Shown: positions 9,853 through 19,781, counted from the first letter of the stretch. The stretch is 64,000 nucleotides of DNA from Flavobacterium sp. N2038 (GCF_025947185.1 NZ_CP110001.1:1-64000), one strand, 5' to 3'. Numbers and translations: made by a program. The notes: generated by a model not told the origin, from the sequence alone.

Positions 9853-11493
9853 ATGGCGATTAAAGTAACAATGCCTCGTTTGAGCGATACTATGACGGAA
9901 GGAACGGTAGCGACTTGGTTAAAAAAAGTAGGCGACAAAATCAGCGAAGGAGATATCCTTGCTGAAATTGAAACAGACAAAGCAACGATGGAGTTCGAAT
10001 CTTTTAACGAAGGAACTCTTTTACATATCGGAATTCAGGCTGGAGAAACTGCTCCTGTTGATTCATTATTGGCCATCATTGGTAAAGAAGGAGAAGATAT
10101 TTCTGCTCTTTTAGCTGGTGGTGACGCTCCTGCCGAAGCACCAAAAGCGGATGCTCCTGCTGCAGAAGCAAAAACAGAAACTGCTGCTCCAAAAGCTGCA
10201 GCTGAATTACCAAAAGGTGTTATTGTTGTAACCATGCCTCGTTTGAGTGATACAATGACAGAAGGTACAGTAGCAAGCTGGCTAAAAAAAGTTGGCGATA
10301 CTGTAGCTGAGGGTGATATTTTAGCCGAAATTGAAACAGACAAAGCTACTATGGAGTTTGAGTCTTTCAATGCCGGAACATTATTATACATCGGAATTCA
10401 GGAAGGAAGCACTGCTCCTGTTGATAGCTTATTAGCTATTATTGGACCTGCAGGAACTGACATTTCAGGAATTGCCGATAACTTTACTGCCGGAGGTGCT
10501 GCAACTGCAAGCGCCCCTGCACAAGAAACCAAAGCTGCTCCTGCTGCTGAAAAAGCAACAGAAACTGTAGCTGATAATTCAAACGGAAGAGTTTTAGCTT
10601 CTCCATTAGCTAAGAAAATTGCATCTGACAAAGGAATCCAATTATCACAAGTTAAAGGATCTGGAGAAAACGGACGTATCGTAAAAAGCGATATCGAAAA
10701 CTTTACTCCATCTGCACAAGCACAACAACCAGCTGCAACTACAACTGCTGCTGCGCCAAAAACTGAAACTGCCGCTCCTGCTGCACCAAAAGTTTTTGTT
10801 CCTGCCGGAGAAGTGTTTACAGAAGAGATCAAAAACTCTCAAATGCGTAAAATCATTGCTAAGCGTCTTGCAGAGTCTTTATTTACAGCTCCTCATTACA
10901 ACTTAGTAATCGAAGTAAGCATGGATGAAGCAATGCAGGCAAGAGCTGCCATCAATAGCGTTCCGGATACAAAAGTATCTTTCAACGATATGGTAATCAA
11001 AGCTTGTGCTTTAGCATTGAAAAAACATCCAAAAATTAACTCTACCTGGAAAGAAGACGCTATCATCATCAACCACCACGTAAATATTGGTGTTGCTGTA
11101 GCTGTTGAAGACGGATTAGTAGTTCCTGTATTGAAATTTACAGATGCTATGAGTTTATCTCAAATTGGCGGAAGCGTAAGAGACCTTGCCGGAAGAGCTA
11201 AAAACAAAAAATTAGGACCACAAGAAATGGAAGGAAGCACATTTACAGTTTCTAACCTTGGAATGTTTGGTATCACTGAATTTAATTCAATTATCAACCA
11301 GCCAAACTCTGCAATCCTTTCTGTAGGTGCAATTGTTGAGAAACCAGTAGTTAAAAACGGTCAAATTGTAGTTGGAAACACAATGATGTTATCATTAGCT
11401 TGTGACCACAGAACAATTGATGGTGCAACTGGCGCTCAATTCTTACAAACTTTAAAACAATACATCGAAAGCCCAGTTACAATGTTGGCATAA
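9853..11493 (+). CDS. pdhC: Pyruvate dehydrogenase E2, dihydrolipoyllysine acetyltransferase, two lipoyl domains
   Basis: E2 transfers acetyl groups from E1 to coenzyme A and forms the core of the pyruvate dehydrogenase complex. The 546 residues hold two almost identical lipoyl domains, with lipoyl-lysines in ETDKATMEFESF at about Lys43 and Lys164. They are separated by Ala/Pro/Lys-rich linkers. A peripheral subunit-binding domain (VLASPLAKKIASDKGIQL) lies near residue 245, and the C-terminal catalytic domain has the active-site motif DHRTIDGA near residue 518. The two lipoyl coding stretches are similar at DNA level, indicating internal duplication. It follows pdhA in one operon and ends at a clear terminator. 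Confidence 0.95.
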   Translation: MAIKVTMPRLSDTMTEGTVATWLKKVGDKISEGDILAEIETDKATMEFESFNEGTLLHIGIQAGETAPVDSLLAIIGKEGEDISALLAGGDAPAEAPKADAPAAEAKTETAAPKAAAELPKGVIVVTMPRLSDTMTEGTVASWLKKVGDTVAEGDILAEIETDKATMEFESFNAGTLLYIGIQEGSTAPVDSLLAIIGPAGTDISGIADNFTAGGAATASAPAQETKAAPAAEKATETVADNSNGRVLASPLAKKIASDKGIQLSQVKGSGENGRIVKSDIENFTPSAQAQQPAATTTAAAPKTETAAPAAPKVFVPAGEVFTEEIKNSQMRKIIAKRLAESLFTAPHYNLVIEVSMDEAMQARAAINSVPDTKVSFNDMVIKACALALKKHPKINSTWKEDAIIINHHVNIGVAVAVEDGLVVPVLKFTDAMSLSQIGGSVRDLAGRAKNKKLGPQEMEGSTFTVSNLGMFGITEFNSIINQPNSAILSVGAIVEKPVVKNGQIVVGNTMMLSLACDHRTIDGATGAQFLQTLKQYIESPVTMLA

Positions 11494-11502
11494 TTTCAAA
11501 TT

Positions 11503-11526
11503 GTCAGCCTGAGCGAAGTCGAAGGT
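11503..11526. repeat. REP-like element, single half
   Basis: The core CTGAGCGAAGTCGAAG follows GTCAGC here. The same core recurs near 24351 and 31790, in both orientations. It lies between the pdhC stop and the terminator. It is a short dispersed intergenic repeat with no coding potential. Confidence 0.7.
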
Positions 11527-11540
11527 TATTATTCATAATT

Positions 11541-11577
11541 AAATCCCGTTTTGTTTATTCAAAACGGGATTTTTTGT
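11541..11577 (+). terminator. Terminator after pdhC
   Basis: AATCCCGTTTT at 11542-11552 pairs perfectly with AAAACGGGATT at 11561-11571, followed by T5. Confidence 0.85.
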
Positions 11578-11611
11578 TTAATTTTCATCCTCAAATTCAA
11601 AACCACACAAA

Positions 11612-13459
11612 ATGAAGAAATTAATTCTTGTTACTTTATTTCTGACTGCTATTGCCTGCCAGAAAAAAGAGCAAACAGAAAAACCAACCAGCATTGTAGA
11701 TGAACACAGCTATTCTAAACCAGAACTTGCTGTAGTTAAACACCTTGATCTTGATATTAAAGTTGATTTTGATACACAGACAATTTCAGGAAAAGCATCG
11801 TGGACAATTGACAATGTTAGCAAAGGAAATGAAATTATTTTCGACGAAAACACACTAAACATTACAAAAGTAACTTTAGGCGACGACGAAAAAGAAACAA
11901 AATTTGAACTTGGAAAAGATGTTGAATTTCATGGAAAACCACTTCACGTTACCATTGAACCAACTACAACTAAAGTAAACATTTACTACAGTACAACAAA
12001 AGATGCTATTGCATTACAATGGCTCACACCAGCTCAAACTGCAGATAAAAAGAAACCTTTTGTTTTTTCTCAGGGAGAAAGTATCTGGTCACGTACCTGG
12101 ATTCCTTGTCAGGATTCACCGGGAATTCGTTTTACTTATAACGCAAAAGTTACCGTTCCTAAAGATTTATTGGCAGTAATGAGCGCAGTAAATCCACAGA
12201 AAAAAAATGATACCGGAGTTTATACTTTTAAACAAGACAAAGCAATTCCGTCTTATTTAATGGCAATTGCAGTTGGAGATATTGAATTTCAATCTATCGA
12301 TAACAGAACCGGAGTTTATGCAGAACCTTCAATGCTAAAAAAATCGGCTTGGGAATTTGCAGAACTTGGAAAAATGGTTGTGGCAGCCGAAAAATTATAC
12401 GGCCCATACCGTTGGGGACGTTACGATGTATTAGTTCTTCCACCGAGTTTCCCTTATGGCGGAATGGAAAATCCAAACCTAACTTTTTTAACTCCTGGTG
12501 TAATTGCAGGAGATCGCTCTTTAACAAGTTTACTGGCACATGAATTAGGACATAGCTGGAGCGGAAACTTAGTTACCAATGCAACCTGGGATGATATTTG
12601 GTTAAACGAAGGCTTTACAACTTACGTTGAACACAGAATTGGCGAAGAAATCTTCGGCGAAAAAGAATTCGAAATGCAAAATGTTATCACTCGTAAAGAA
12701 TTACTTGATAACGTAGCCGAATATGGAGATACAAATCCGGACACCAGACTAAAAGTAAGTCTTACCGGAAGAAATCCTGACGACGGAATCAGTATGATAC
12801 CTTATGTAAAAGGATATGCCTTTTTAAGAGTTATCGAAAATGCCGTAGGACGCGAGAAATTTGATTCGTTTATCAAAAACTATTTCGATTCGCACGCCTT
12901 CAAATCAATTACAACAGAAGACTTTGTTAAATACATCAATGAAAACCTTATTAAAGACGACAAAGTTTTAGCTGATAAAATCAAATTAGAAGACTGGATT
13001 TACAAACCGGGAATCCCATCAAATATAACTCCGGTAAGTTCCGCAGATTTTGATGCCATTGATAAAATCCAAAAAAGCTGGAGAGAAACTGGCGTACAAG
13101 GATTAAGCAAAAAAATCACAACAACTACAGAAAAACAACATTTTATAGATCATCTTCCAGCAGATATTACAGTAAAAGAAATGGAAGCTCTTGATAAAGA
13201 ATTTAACTTTACAAATGGCGGTAATTTTATCATCAAACGTCAATGGTTTGTACAGGCAATTCGCCATCAATACAAAGCAGCAAATCCTGCAATTGAACAA
13301 TTTTTAATAGGAAGCAGCAGGACCGGATCTGTAATGATGCTATATAAAGAAATGGTAAAAACACCAGAAGGAAAAGTTTGGGCAAACCAAATTTTTGATA
13401 AAGCAAAATCTGGTTACCACGCTACAACTATTCAAGATATCAAAGGCACTTTAAAATAG
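11612..13459 (+). CDS. M1 family aminopeptidase, leukotriene-A4-hydrolase-like lipoprotein
   Basis: A zinc metallopeptidase expected to remove N-terminal residues from peptides. The start MKKLILVTLFLTAIAC is a lipoprotein signal with Cys17, so it is probably membrane-anchored in the periplasm. The M1 hallmarks are visible: the exopeptidase motif GGMEN at residues 283-287, and HELGH at 310-314 with the third zinc ligand Glu333 in WLNEGFTTYVEHR. The wording PPSFPYGGMENPNLTF and the C-terminal helical region (VQGLSKKITTTTEKQHFIDHL onward, quoted in part) are closest to the LTA4H branch. Length (615) fits. It is a stand-alone gene between two strong terminators. The exact substrate cannot be told. 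Confidence 0.92.
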   Translation: MKKLILVTLFLTAIACQKKEQTEKPTSIVDEHSYSKPELAVVKHLDLDIKVDFDTQTISGKASWTIDNVSKGNEIIFDENTLNITKVTLGDDEKETKFELGKDVEFHGKPLHVTIEPTTTKVNIYYSTTKDAIALQWLTPAQTADKKKPFVFSQGESIWSRTWIPCQDSPGIRFTYNAKVTVPKDLLAVMSAVNPQKKNDTGVYTFKQDKAIPSYLMAIAVGDIEFQSIDNRTGVYAEPSMLKKSAWEFAELGKMVVAAEKLYGPYRWGRYDVLVLPPSFPYGGMENPNLTFLTPGVIAGDRSLTSLLAHELGHSWSGNLVTNATWDDIWLNEGFTTYVEHRIGEEIFGEKEFEMQNVITRKELLDNVAEYGDTNPDTRLKVSLTGRNPDDGISMIPYVKGYAFLRVIENAVGREKFDSFIKNYFDSHAFKSITTEDFVKYINENLIKDDKVLADKIKLEDWIYKPGIPSNITPVSSADFDAIDKIQKSWRETGVQGLSKKITTTTEKQHFIDHLPADITVKEMEALDKEFNFTNGGNFIIKRQWFVQAIRHQYKAANPAIEQFLIGSSRTGSVMMLYKEMVKTPEGKVWANQIFDKAKSGYHATTIQDIKGTLK

Positions 13460-13484
13460 TTTTTAATTTCACATTAAAACTTAA

Positions 13485-13520
13485 AATCTCCAATTACAAT
13501 TGTAATTGGAGATTTTTTTT
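13485..13520. terminator. Bidirectional terminator between M1 peptidase and glycosyltransferase
   Basis: A perfect 30-base palindrome at 13485-13514 (arm AATCTCCAATTACAA) with T8 on the right and a T-rich complement on the left. It serves two convergent genes. Confidence 0.85.
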
Positions 13521-13534
13521 CTTAAGACTAATGT

Positions 13535-14779
13535 TTAGTTTTTATTCTTAGCTTCAATCCATTTCGACATATACATGGTGCTCCTAAAAGCATGATGCTG
13601 CAATAAATTACCCATAAAATTATGCAGGCGATGCTCATCAGAATTCATCAATAAAGATTTTACTTTTATGATTAAATCATCAGCATAATTATTCTTCTGA
13701 TAACATTCATTAATGATTACAACACCATTTTTCTGAGCTTGTTTCCAAAGATTTTCATCCTCATACAAGAGAACAGCCTGTTTTGCAAACTCTTGTATAT
13801 CATCTGTAATAAAACCATTCCAGGGTAGATTTGCATGCATTGCTTCTGAACCAATAGATGTAGTAATACTTGGCGTTCCGCATTGCATAGCTTCTAATAA
13901 TTTTCCTTTTAAACCAGCTCCAAAACGAATTGGCGCCAAAACAATTCGGGCATTTTTAACCACTTCTATTGCATTTGCCGCCCTTCCCATAATATAAAAT
14001 CCATTCTTGGGCTGATGCAATTGCAAAACCTTTTGAGAAGGGTAAGCACCATAAACTTCTAAAACAGCTTCCGGCAATTGCTTTTTTATCAAAGGCCAAA
14101 TTGTTTCTTTTAAATACTGAACTGTATTCCAATTAGGCTCATGAAGAAAATTACCTATAAAAACAAAATGCTTTCGTTCACTAAACAAAGGCAATTCCAA
14201 AAGATTTTTCTCTGACATTTCATCTACTAAAAATGGCAAATAATGCAATACAGCTGAATCAATTTTAAAGACATTTTTTAAAACTTCCATTTCAAATTCA
14301 GAAATCATAAAAGACAAATCACATCTTAAAACACTGGCAATTTCACGTTTAGCAACTTCTTCCGAAAGTAAATCTGTCAATTTAAAAACCCTGTTTTCTT
14401 TAAAAGCTTTTTGCCTCGCAGTTCGCAAACTATGTAAATCTTCTGTATCTAAAAGACGAATGGCTTTTGGGCATTTCTCAGTAACACGCCAGCCAAATTG
14501 TTCTTCGATCATAAAGCGATCAAATAAAACAACATCAGGATTTAATTCGACTATAAAATCATCAAAAGTTGAACTATTTAAAGCTATGTTCTTTTTTTCG
14601 ACTCCAAACGCGTTTAAATCAACCATGAAATCACTATCCAGAGCCGGACTTGCAAATGTAATTTCAAATCCGTCTTTTTTAAAAATAGAGATCAATTGCA
14701 TCATTCTGCTTCCTGCAGCCGATGAATTTGGTTCCGGCCATACAAAACCGATAATTAAAAGTTTTTTTATTTGATTCAT
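13535..14779 (-). CDS. Glycosyltransferase, GT-B fold, family 4-like
   Basis: Probably transfers a sugar from a nucleotide-sugar donor to a surface glycan or small acceptor; the acceptor cannot be read from sequence. The 414 residues show an N-terminal Rossmann start (LLIIGFVWPEPNSSAAGSRM), typical of GT4-like proteins, a central linker FVFIGNFLHEPNWNTVQYL, and the donor-site region APIRFGAGLKGKLLEAMQCG with the second Glu of the EX7E-like motif. The ATG at 14779 is supported by conserved sequence from the next residues. No other polysaccharide genes are adjacent, so it is not part of a visible capsule or LPS cluster. Confidence 0.85.
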   Translation of the reverse strand: MNQIKKLLIIGFVWPEPNSSAAGSRMMQLISIFKKDGFEITFASPALDSDFMVDLNAFGVEKKNIALNSSTFDDFIVELNPDVVLFDRFMIEEQFGWRVTEKCPKAIRLLDTEDLHSLRTARQKAFKENRVFKLTDLLSEEVAKREIASVLRCDLSFMISEFEMEVLKNVFKIDSAVLHYLPFLVDEMSEKNLLELPLFSERKHFVFIGNFLHEPNWNTVQYLKETIWPLIKKQLPEAVLEVYGAYPSQKVLQLHQPKNGFYIMGRAANAIEVVKNARIVLAPIRFGAGLKGKLLEAMQCGTPSITTSIGSEAMHANLPWNGFITDDIQEFAKQAVLLYEDENLWKQAQKNGVVIINECYQKNNYADDLIIKVKSLLMNSDEHRLHNFMGNLLQHHAFRSTMYMSKWIEAKNKN

Positions 14780-14860
14780 AATCTTTGTTTCATATTACAA
14801 AATAATACTTTTTCCGCGGATTTGCACCCAATTTTCAGAGATTCGGTCGTAAAAAATCAC

Positions 14861-14868
14861 TAATTTTG
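14861..14868 (+). promoter_or_regulatory. Promoter minus-7 element for miaE
   Basis: TAATTTTG fits TAnnTTTG and lies 23 bases before the ATG at 14892. The minus-33 part is not clear. Confidence 0.45.
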
Positions 14869-14891
14869 CAAAATCTAAATTCTGTGAAATT

Positions 14892-15473
14892 ATGTTAGGA
14901 CTAAAATTAGCTACGGACCCACGCTGGGTAAATATTGTTGAATCGAATATCGAAGAAATATTAACGGATCATGCCTGGTGTGAACAAAAAGCGGCTTCAA
15001 ATGCAATTAGTTTAGTCACATACAACTCCGAATTAGAGGAATTAGTTACCGAAATGCTTGTTATTGCAAGAGAAGAATTAGAGCATTTACAAATGGTTCA
15101 CGACATTATCAAGAAAAGAGGCCTGACGCTTGGGCGTGAAAGAAAAGATCATTATGTGAATGAACTTTTTAAATTCATGAAGAAAGACGGAAGCCGAAAA
15201 GACGCCCTTTGTGATCGTTTGTTATTCTCGGCCATGATTGAAGCCCGAAGCTGTGAGCGTTTCAAAGTCCTTTCAGAAAATATAAAAGACGAAGAATTAG
15301 CCAAATTCTACAGAGATTTAATGATTTCAGAAGCCGGACACTATACTACTTTTTTAGGCTTTGCAAGAAAATATACAGACAATATAGATATAGACAAACG
15401 TTGGAAAGAATGGATCGAATATGAAGGTTCAATCATTACCAATTATGGAAAAAAAGAAACTGTACACGGATAG
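14892..15473 (+). CDS. miaE: tRNA 2-methylthio-N6-isopentenyladenosine-37 hydroxylase MiaE
   Basis: MiaE is an oxygen-dependent diiron enzyme that hydroxylates the isopentenyl side chain of ms2i6A-37 in tRNA. The 193-residue product has the ferritin-like four-helix pattern with carboxylate/histidine ligands: EEILTDHAWCEQKAASNA, AREELEHLQMVHDII, MIEARSCERFKVLS and ISEAGHYTTFLGFA. This order of E, ExxH, E and ExxH ligands is characteristic of the family. It needs MiaA and MiaB products, which are not in this window. A terminator hairpin overlaps the stop region. Confidence 0.93.
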   Translation: MLGLKLATDPRWVNIVESNIEEILTDHAWCEQKAASNAISLVTYNSELEELVTEMLVIAREELEHLQMVHDIIKKRGLTLGRERKDHYVNELFKFMKKDGSRKDALCDRLLFSAMIEARSCERFKVLSENIKDEELAKFYRDLMISEAGHYTTFLGFARKYTDNIDIDKRWKEWIEYEGSIITNYGKKETVHG

Positions 15474-15490
15474 TCTACAGTTTCTTTTTC
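15454..15490 (+). terminator. Terminator after miaE
   Basis: GAAACTGTA at 15456-15464 pairs with TACAGTTTC at 15476-15484, followed by T-rich sequence. The left arm lies inside the last codons of miaE. Confidence 0.7.
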
Positions 15491-15539
15491 TTTAAAACAT
15501 GTTCTCCTTTTAAATATCACAACGTATAGCACTTTTTTT

Positions 15540-18299
15540 ATGTCAAAAAACAAAACAAAATCCGTCTTGTTAAAAATAGCAAAATACACAGGAATTACTC
15601 TTGCTGTACTTATTGCCTTATTATTTTTAACACCTGTTATTTTTGCTGATAAAATTAAAGAACAAATTAAGAAAACAGCAAATGAAAAACTTAGTGCAGA
15701 ACTAAATTATTCTGATGTTTCTGTCTCATTTTTTCACCACTTCCCTTCCCTGACTTTAACACTGGACAACTTAAGTCTTAACGGATCTGCGCCTTATACA
15801 AACGAAAAATTCATTACAGCCAAAGAAGTTTCTTTTGGAATTAATATTGCCAGTTTAATCTTTAGCAAAGCCGTAAAAATTGATCAGATTTACTTGTCTG
15901 ACTCTTTTATTAATGTAAAAGTAAATGCCAAAGGAGAAGCAAACTACAATATCTACAAATCTACTGCTAATGCAAAACCAGCGGACAGCACCGAAACCGC
16001 TTTAAAACTGGAGCGAATTGAGATTTTAAACAGTAAAATAATATATGATGATCTTTCTACCAAAGTACATTTTGATGCTTTTGGATTTGATTATTTAGGA
16101 AAAGGTGATTTAAACAAATCGATTTTTGACCTTTACTCTAAAGCCAAAATAGAAAAACTGAATCTGATTTACGAAGATGAACCCTATTTGATGAACAAAA
16201 AGGTAAATGCCGACTTAATCACAAAAGTAAATGTAAACTCATTATCCTTTTTCTTCCAGCAAAATGACCTGAAAATCAATCAGCTTTTAGTTGATTTTAA
16301 AGGGAAATTTGATTTCCTGAAAGATGGCTATAACATGGATTTTGTTATAAAATCCAACAACAGTAAGCTGTATGACGTTTTTACTGCTCTTCCTCCTAAA
16401 TATATTACCTGGCTTTCTAAAACTGAATTAAAAGGAAACACAAACCTTCTTTTAACCTTAAAAGGAGATTATATTGCATCTCAGAATATTGCCCCTGAAC
16501 TTGATCTTGATGTAAAAATCGACAGCGGATTTGTCAATTATAACAAAAGTGCTTTTCCGGTTTCGAACTTAAGTTTAGATGTTAAAACCAGGCTTCCGTC
16601 ATTAAATCCGGATCTTGCCATTATTGATGCAAAAAACGTATCGCTTAATATAAATAAGGATTATTTAAAATCGAAATTCTACGTAAAAGGCATAAATACC
16701 CCGGAAATTAATGCTGATTTTAAAGCTAAAATTGATCTTGAAAAACTGACTAAAGCGTTAGGAATTCCTGAAATAGAATTAAAAGGAAATTTAGCAGGGG
16801 ATATTAAAGCAAACGGAAAACTTGATCCAAAAAACAAGCTTCTTCCCGTTACAAATGGCTACATTAATTTAGAAAACGGATATTTAAAAACAAAATACTA
16901 CCCAAATCCAATTACAAACATTATTGTAAAAGCTGATATTAATAATCCAAAGGGAACTTATGATGATTTGAAGATAAAACTAAAACCTGCTCAATTTACT
17001 TTTGAAGGAAAACCTGTTTTTGTAGATGCCGACCTGAGCAACTTTAATGATTTATCTTATGACATTAAGGCAAAAGGAGAATTGGATGTCAATAAAATTT
17101 ATAGAGTTTTCTCTCAAAAAGGCCTTGATTTGGATGGTTTTGTAAAAGCAGATGTGGTTCTAAAAGGAAAACAAAGCGATGCCGAAAAAGGCAACTATAG
17201 CAAACTTCATAACAAAGGAACACTTGAATTGCGCAACATTGGCATTACATCAGAATATCTTCCTAAAAGATTCATTATTAAGGAAGGTGTTTTCAAAATC
17301 AATCAGGATAAAATGTATTTCAATAACTTTTTGGCTGCCTATGGTCAATCCGATTTTAAAATGAATGGTTATTTACAGAATGTTCTTAATTATGCTACAA
17401 CCAACACTGGTGTTCTAAAAGGTTCGTTTAAGTCGTCATCAAGATATATAAATGTTGACGAATTCATGTCAAGCACTGATCCGAATACTTCTGTAACACA
17501 AAGTTCTGCTCCAAAAACAGAAGCAAAACAAACTGAAACAAAACAGACCGGAGTTATTATTATTCCGTCTAATCTGAATTTACAGTTTACAGCAAATGCA
17601 CAAAAAGTTTCATTTGACAAGCTCAAACTGCAAAATGCAACCGGAAATTTGAGCATGAAAAATGGAAAACTAAACATGCAAAACACTGGCTTCAATTTAA
17701 TTGGCTGTAATGTTACCATGAATGCCAATTATCAGGCAGTAACACCTAAAAAAGCCAATTTTGACTATGCAATAAAAGCAACAGATTTCGACATTAAAAG
17801 AGCTTACAACGAAATTGAAGTTTTCAGAAAAATGGCAAGCGCAGCAGAGAAAGCACAGGGAATTGTTTCTTTGGATTATCAACTAAAAGGCCGTTTAAAT
17901 GCAAACATGGAACCTGTCTATCCATCTCTTACCGGAGGCGGTATTCTTTCTATAAAAGATGTAAAAGTGCGCGGATTGAAAATGTTTAATGCAGTGAGCA
18001 AGGAAACAAATTCGGAGTCGATGAAAAACCCCGATCTTTCTAAAGTTGATATTAAAACTACAATCAAAAACAATATTATGACTGTAGAACGTTTTAAATT
18101 TAAGTTTGCAGGCTTTAGACCGCGAATTGAAGGCACAACAACTTTGGACGGAAAACTGAACTTAAAAATGCGTTTAGGACTACCTCCATTAGGTATATTT
18201 GGAATCCCGTTAACAGTAACCGGAACTCAGGATAATCCAAAAATAAAAGTGGGAAGAAAATCCCAGGATTTAGAAGAAACAAAAGATACTGAGGAATAA
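15540..18299 (+). CDS. AsmA-family envelope protein
   Basis: A 919-residue AsmA/TamB-type protein. Members span the periplasm and are linked to phospholipid transport and outer-membrane homeostasis; a specific role cannot be assigned here. One transmembrane helix lies near residues 12-34 (GITLAVLIALLFLTPVIFA). The N-terminal AsmA region follows (SAELNYSDVSVSFFHHFPSL, LDNLSL), and the rest is repetitive beta-strand-rich sequence with a C-terminal AsmA module (YDLK-type repeats, GGILSIKDVKVRGLKMF, then LGIFGIPLTVTGTQDNPKIK). A low-complexity Thr/Gln/Lys linker lies near residues 640-670. It is monocistronic and followed by a hairpin terminator. Confidence 0.88.
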   Translation: MSKNKTKSVLLKIAKYTGITLAVLIALLFLTPVIFADKIKEQIKKTANEKLSAELNYSDVSVSFFHHFPSLTLTLDNLSLNGSAPYTNEKFITAKEVSFGINIASLIFSKAVKIDQIYLSDSFINVKVNAKGEANYNIYKSTANAKPADSTETALKLERIEILNSKIIYDDLSTKVHFDAFGFDYLGKGDLNKSIFDLYSKAKIEKLNLIYEDEPYLMNKKVNADLITKVNVNSLSFFFQQNDLKINQLLVDFKGKFDFLKDGYNMDFVIKSNNSKLYDVFTALPPKYITWLSKTELKGNTNLLLTLKGDYIASQNIAPELDLDVKIDSGFVNYNKSAFPVSNLSLDVKTRLPSLNPDLAIIDAKNVSLNINKDYLKSKFYVKGINTPEINADFKAKIDLEKLTKALGIPEIELKGNLAGDIKANGKLDPKNKLLPVTNGYINLENGYLKTKYYPNPITNIIVKADINNPKGTYDDLKIKLKPAQFTFEGKPVFVDADLSNFNDLSYDIKAKGELDVNKIYRVFSQKGLDLDGFVKADVVLKGKQSDAEKGNYSKLHNKGTLELRNIGITSEYLPKRFIIKEGVFKINQDKMYFNNFLAAYGQSDFKMNGYLQNVLNYATTNTGVLKGSFKSSSRYINVDEFMSSTDPNTSVTQSSAPKTEAKQTETKQTGVIIIPSNLNLQFTANAQKVSFDKLKLQNATGNLSMKNGKLNMQNTGFNLIGCNVTMNANYQAVTPKKANFDYAIKATDFDIKRAYNEIEVFRKMASAAEKAQGIVSLDYQLKGRLNANMEPVYPSLTGGGILSIKDVKVRGLKMFNAVSKETNSESMKNPDLSKVDIKTTIKNNIMTVERFKFKFAGFRPRIEGTTTLDGKLNLKMRLGLPPLGIFGIPLTVTGTQDNPKIKVGRKSQDLEETKDTEE

Positions 18300-18356
18300 A
18301 TGTTTTAAATTCCAATTAACAAAATTCCAAAATCCAATTTTTCAAAAATACTTATC

Positions 18357-18399
18357 AGCCTTTGTCAAAGTTTTCAAACTCTGATAAAGGCTTTTCTTT
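18357..18399 (+). terminator. Terminator after the AsmA gene
   Basis: AGCCTTTGTCA at 18357-18367 pairs with TGATAAAGGCT near 18382-18392 with one mismatch, followed by TTTTCTTTTT. Confidence 0.65.
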
Positions 18400-18408
18400 T
18401 TATAGTGC

Positions 18409-19707
18409 TCAAGTCGCAATAAACAGCATTTCAGAGACATATAATATTCCTTTACCCATAAGCCATAATAATCCGGCTAATCCCATCAATTTCCAGGCCC
18501 AGCCCCTTCCTCGTTTCCAGTCAGAAAAAAACGAAAAGACTTCGAGATATTTTATTATAATAAACATACTTGCTGCTATTAATGAAAACCAGATAATTTC
18601 ATTTAAACGAACAAAATAACTATAAAATAAAACGACAAGAAGAAAAACAACAGTAACAAACTGCAAATAGCAATAATTCCTAAAACTGTACTTATGATTT
18701 ATTTTACAAGATAAAATCAAAAATGATAGTATTAACAAACTAACTAATGCCGCATTTATATTATTAAAGACAGGATTCAACTGAAAAGCAAGCACAACAA
18801 CTACAACAACAGCTATAACAGTACAAGCTCCAAGCGAATTAATACTTCTATCCCTATTATAATCTGCAGTGAACGGAAATAAAACCGGATAGATATATTT
18901 TTCTAAAGAACGCCAAAAAGGCAGCGCATAGATCGCAGCAATACCAGAAATAACTATTTCATAATTATAGAAAATATCTTCCGGAACATTAAACAATACA
19001 TACAAAAGTGCAAGAGTTACAATAACAGCAGGAAAACTAATTGTTTTTATTGTTTCCCACGGATCTGATCCCCAAAAATTATTTTCTATTTCATAAACAT
19101 ATTTTTTTACCCAGTATTCTTTGGTAAAAATAGCTGTCGACTGACTCCACAACAAAAACAAACCCAAATGAATAATTACGGTTCGCAGCACAAACTCTTC
19201 AATTATGCATCCATAAAATATACAGGCTGCACCAATTAAAAGCAATTCGTAAGTTAACAAAACCGGTGAAAATAAAAATTTAAACAGAGGCGCCAGGCGA
19301 TTAATCAAAAACTGAATCAGAAGACTCCAATATCTTTTAAACAAAGCTATCAGAGCGCAAATAGCAATAAAGGCCGACAAATAAAACATCCAATTGGTTA
19401 GCAATTGTGTCTGCATCCAAAATTGAATTGCTGAATCTTTGGGCGGAGAATAAACTACCTGAGAGTTTACAAAAACCTGTCGGGCTAATTCGTCCCTCAC
19501 TTTATCATCAAACTTCGGAAACTCATCTTTATGTTTCAGCCAGAATTGATTGGTATTAAAACCATTCTTTTTAAGAACTGCTAATTCATACAAAACATTT
19601 TTCTGCTCCTCATTTAACAAACTTAGATGACTATTAATACTGTCTGAAACAGTTTTCCCGTACATACTGAAACAACACAGAAATATAAGTAATACTATTT
19701 TTTTCAA
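18409..19707 (-). CDS. Unassigned multi-pass membrane protein
   Basis: I do not recognise this 432-residue protein. It starts with a probable cleaved signal (MKKIVLLIFLCCFSMYGK), followed by a soluble charged region of about 100 residues (NEEQKNVLYELAVLKKNGF, KDEFPKFDDKVRDELARQVF). About nine to eleven hydrophobic segments follow, for example NWMFYLSAFIAICALIALF, VIVTLALLYVLF, TVIAVVVVVVLAFQL and LQFVTVVFLLVVLFYSYF. The C-terminus has a Trp/Arg-rich loop DWKRGRGWAWKLMGL. No enzymatic motif is visible. It is convergent with the AsmA gene and upstream of the rpmA terminator, so it is a single-gene unit. It could be a mechanosensing or small-molecule transport protein, but nothing shows this. 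Confidence 0.8.
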   Translation of the reverse strand: MKKIVLLIFLCCFSMYGKTVSDSINSHLSLLNEEQKNVLYELAVLKKNGFNTNQFWLKHKDEFPKFDDKVRDELARQVFVNSQVVYSPPKDSAIQFWMQTQLLTNWMFYLSAFIAICALIALFKRYWSLLIQFLINRLAPLFKFLFSPVLLTYELLLIGAACIFYGCIIEEFVLRTVIIHLGLFLLWSQSTAIFTKEYWVKKYVYEIENNFWGSDPWETIKTISFPAVIVTLALLYVLFNVPEDIFYNYEIVISGIAAIYALPFWRSLEKYIYPVLFPFTADYNRDRSINSLGACTVIAVVVVVVLAFQLNPVFNNINAALVSLLILSFLILSCKINHKYSFRNYCYLQFVTVVFLLVVLFYSYFVRLNEIIWFSLIAASMFIIIKYLEVFSFFSDWKRGRGWAWKLMGLAGLLWLMGKGILYVSEMLFIAT

Positions 19708-19781
19708 CTTTTAAAATTTAAGAGATAACACACAACCCAAACTAACAAATGTAAGTTTTAAAGTTTATGTAAAAATATAAA

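Noticed and set aside
10035..10842. Ala/Ser-rich minus-strand frames opposite pdhC
   Set aside because: They mirror the lipoyl-domain and Ala/Pro linker codons of pdhC and have no promoter or start support.
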